DNA from: Methanomicrobiales archaeon
GTDB lineage: Archaea; Halobacteriota; Methanomicrobia; Methanomicrobiales; Methanospirillaceae
Direction of reading: 5' to 3'
Assembly (NCBI GenBank): GCA_013415575.1
Contig: JAAEES010000088.1
Span: 1-5,273 of the forward strand
DNA length: 5,273 nucleotides
In this document: positions 4,509 through 5,273 of the stretch, piece after piece
Layout: every line of letters starts with the position of its first letter
Numbering within the stretch: position 1 is the stretch's first letter
Position numbers and translations under genes: made by a program
Notes under the pieces: model-generated
What the model was told of the DNA's origin: nothing
Database searches by the model: none
The model's input: the letters and a program-made list of their open reading frames with translations, nothing else

Positions 4509-5273
4509 CGCTCGAGCACCTCGACAAGCACATGGTTCTCATCACGTGTCCGGATCGCAATCCTGACAGAGGTGGGAAGTCCGAAGGAGTGGCAGTCCCT
4601 GACCAGGACGCCCCCTTCAAGGAGCCGGGTGCAGAGGGGGCCTGCATCAAACGGAAATGTGAGCAGCAGAAAGTTGACTGCCGAAGGATGGATGGTGAGG
4701 GTGAACCGGCTGAGTTCCCCGACGAGCCACTCCCGCTCACGGGCGATCTTGCTGCGGGATTCTTCCAGCAGGTCGTACATGCGGAATGCGGCTATGGCGT
4801 ACTGCTCGGCGAAGGTATTGACGCTCCAGGGCGGTCTGATGGTCTCGACCTTCCGGATGAGATCGGGATCGCCGAACGCATAGCCAAACCTGAGGCCAGG
4901 GACAGCAAAGCATTTGGTGAGCGATCTGAGGACGAAAAGAGCCGGATCGCGCACGTCAGCCACACTCTGGGCAGGGTCGGATAGTTCGATGAATGCTTCA
5001 TCAATAAAGAGATGCCTGCCGGAACATCCGCCCGCCATGGCAAGGATGTCTCTGCGGGGGAGGAGATCTCCGGTTGGATTGTTCGGGTTGCAGATAAACC
5101 GGACCTGTGCCTTCTCACCGGGAGATGCGGGGAGTCCCCCGGCAAGGCGGGCAGAGAGTTCATACTCCCCGAAGGTGGGATTCATGATCCGTACCCGTTT
5201 ACCCGGAGAGAGCGTTGCAAGGCAGAATACCCGGATCAGCTCGATCGAGCCGTTACCGACTGCGATCTCATCC
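4496..5273 (-). CDS. cobD: Threonine-phosphate decarboxylase CobD (PLP aminotransferase fold), 5' end outside window
   Basis: A partial gene: 258 C-terminal codons are visible and the frame stays open to the window edge at 5273, so an estimated 90-100 N-terminal residues are missing. The ATG at 5185 is internal, because the frame upstream of it encodes a conserved aminotransferase segment (EIAVGNGSIELI). The family is fold-type I PLP enzymes; CobD decarboxylates L-threonine phosphate to aminopropanol phosphate, used to make the cobinamide side arm. Visible motifs are CNPNNPTG, FIDEAF (PLP-ring aspartate) and SLTKCFAVPGLRFGYA, whose lysine (codon 4915-4913) is the expected Schiff-base residue, then RPPWSVNTFAE. 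HisC (histidinol-phosphate aminotransferase) is the close look-alike, but the SLTK-FAVPG and PPWSVN signatures and the overlapping cobY favour CobD. It is the upstream member of the cobD-cobY pair; its promoter is outside the window. Confidence 0.85.
   Translation of the reverse strand, partial: DEIAVGNGSIELIRVFCLATLSPGKRVRIMNPTFGEYELSARLAGGLPASPGEKAQVRFICNPNNPTGDLLPRRDILAMAGGCSGRHLFIDEAFIELSDPAQSVADVRDPALFVLRSLTKCFAVPGLRFGYAFGDPDLIRKVETIRPPWSVNTFAEQYAIAAFRMYDLLEESRSKIAREREWLVGELSRFTLTIHPSAVNFLLLTFPFDAGPLCTRLLEGGVLVRDCHSFGLPTSVRIAIRTRDENHVLVEVLERCLR
4517..4522 (-). promoter_or_regulatory. Ribosome-binding site of cobY inside cobD
   Basis: Minus-strand GAGGTG, a strong match to the archaeal anti-Shine-Dalgarno, ends 8 nt before the GTG at 4508. 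It lies in the last codons of cobD and decides the non-ATG start of cobY. Termination of cobD 13 nt into cobY suggests translational coupling. Confidence 0.7.

Noticed and set aside
4383..4984. Two overlapping plus-strand open frames across cobY/cobD
   Set aside because: Both are antisense to the cob genes, whose motifs are intact. Neither has a recognisable domain.
4496..5273. Histidinol-phosphate aminotransferase (HisC) instead of CobD
   Set aside because: The fold is shared, but the SLTK-FAVPG and PPWSVN motifs and the overlapping cobY fit CobD better.

Overview
The window looks like chromosomal DNA of a methanogenic euryarchaeon, most likely Methanomicrobiales (Methanoregula/Methanosphaerula/Methanolinea type). 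I infer this from the gene families, from AT-rich TATA-like elements standing out in a GC-rich background, and from a Thr/Pro-linker surface protein of a style common in that order. The archaeal families are an archaeosine radical SAM enzyme, an AgrE/ArgZ-type (TIGR00300) ornithine cyclodeaminase and CobY, which is the archaeal alternative to bacterial CobU. No mobile element, CRISPR array or defence gene is visible. This is mostly a conserved housekeeping neighbourhood.

Layout from left to right: a complete type II tRNA-Ser(UGA) on the minus strand (3-87); a minus-strand gene for a secreted, C-terminally membrane-anchored surface protein (126-1241); a roughly 200-bp divergent promoter region (1242-1449); a plus-strand gene for the archaeosine radical SAM protein RaSEA (1450-2421); a 150-bp convergent spacer with T-tracts on both strands (2422-2571); a minus-strand gene for the ornithine cyclodeaminase family protein (2572-3822) with its own TATA box and probably a leaderless mRNA; an 83-bp spacer; then a translationally coupled minus-strand pair, cobD (5' end beyond the window) and cobY, overlapping by 13 nt (3906-5273).

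Functional links: cobD and cobY belong to the late steps of cobamide (corrinoid) synthesis. CobD makes the aminopropanol phosphate arm and CobY activates adenosylcobinamide phosphate with GTP for nucleotide loop assembly. Methanogens need corrinoids for methyl transfer. RaSEA acts on tRNA position 15 (archaeosine), and the cyclodeaminase supplies proline from ornithine. The last two sit next to the cob genes but have their own transcription signals, so I see adjacency rather than a single pathway.

The least explained gene is the surface protein. It has two probable Ig-like modules, a Thr/Pro linker, an unrecognised domain of about 95 residues, and a C-terminal tail of membrane helix plus four arginines that lacks an obvious PGF motif. 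I found no convincing new multi-gene system.
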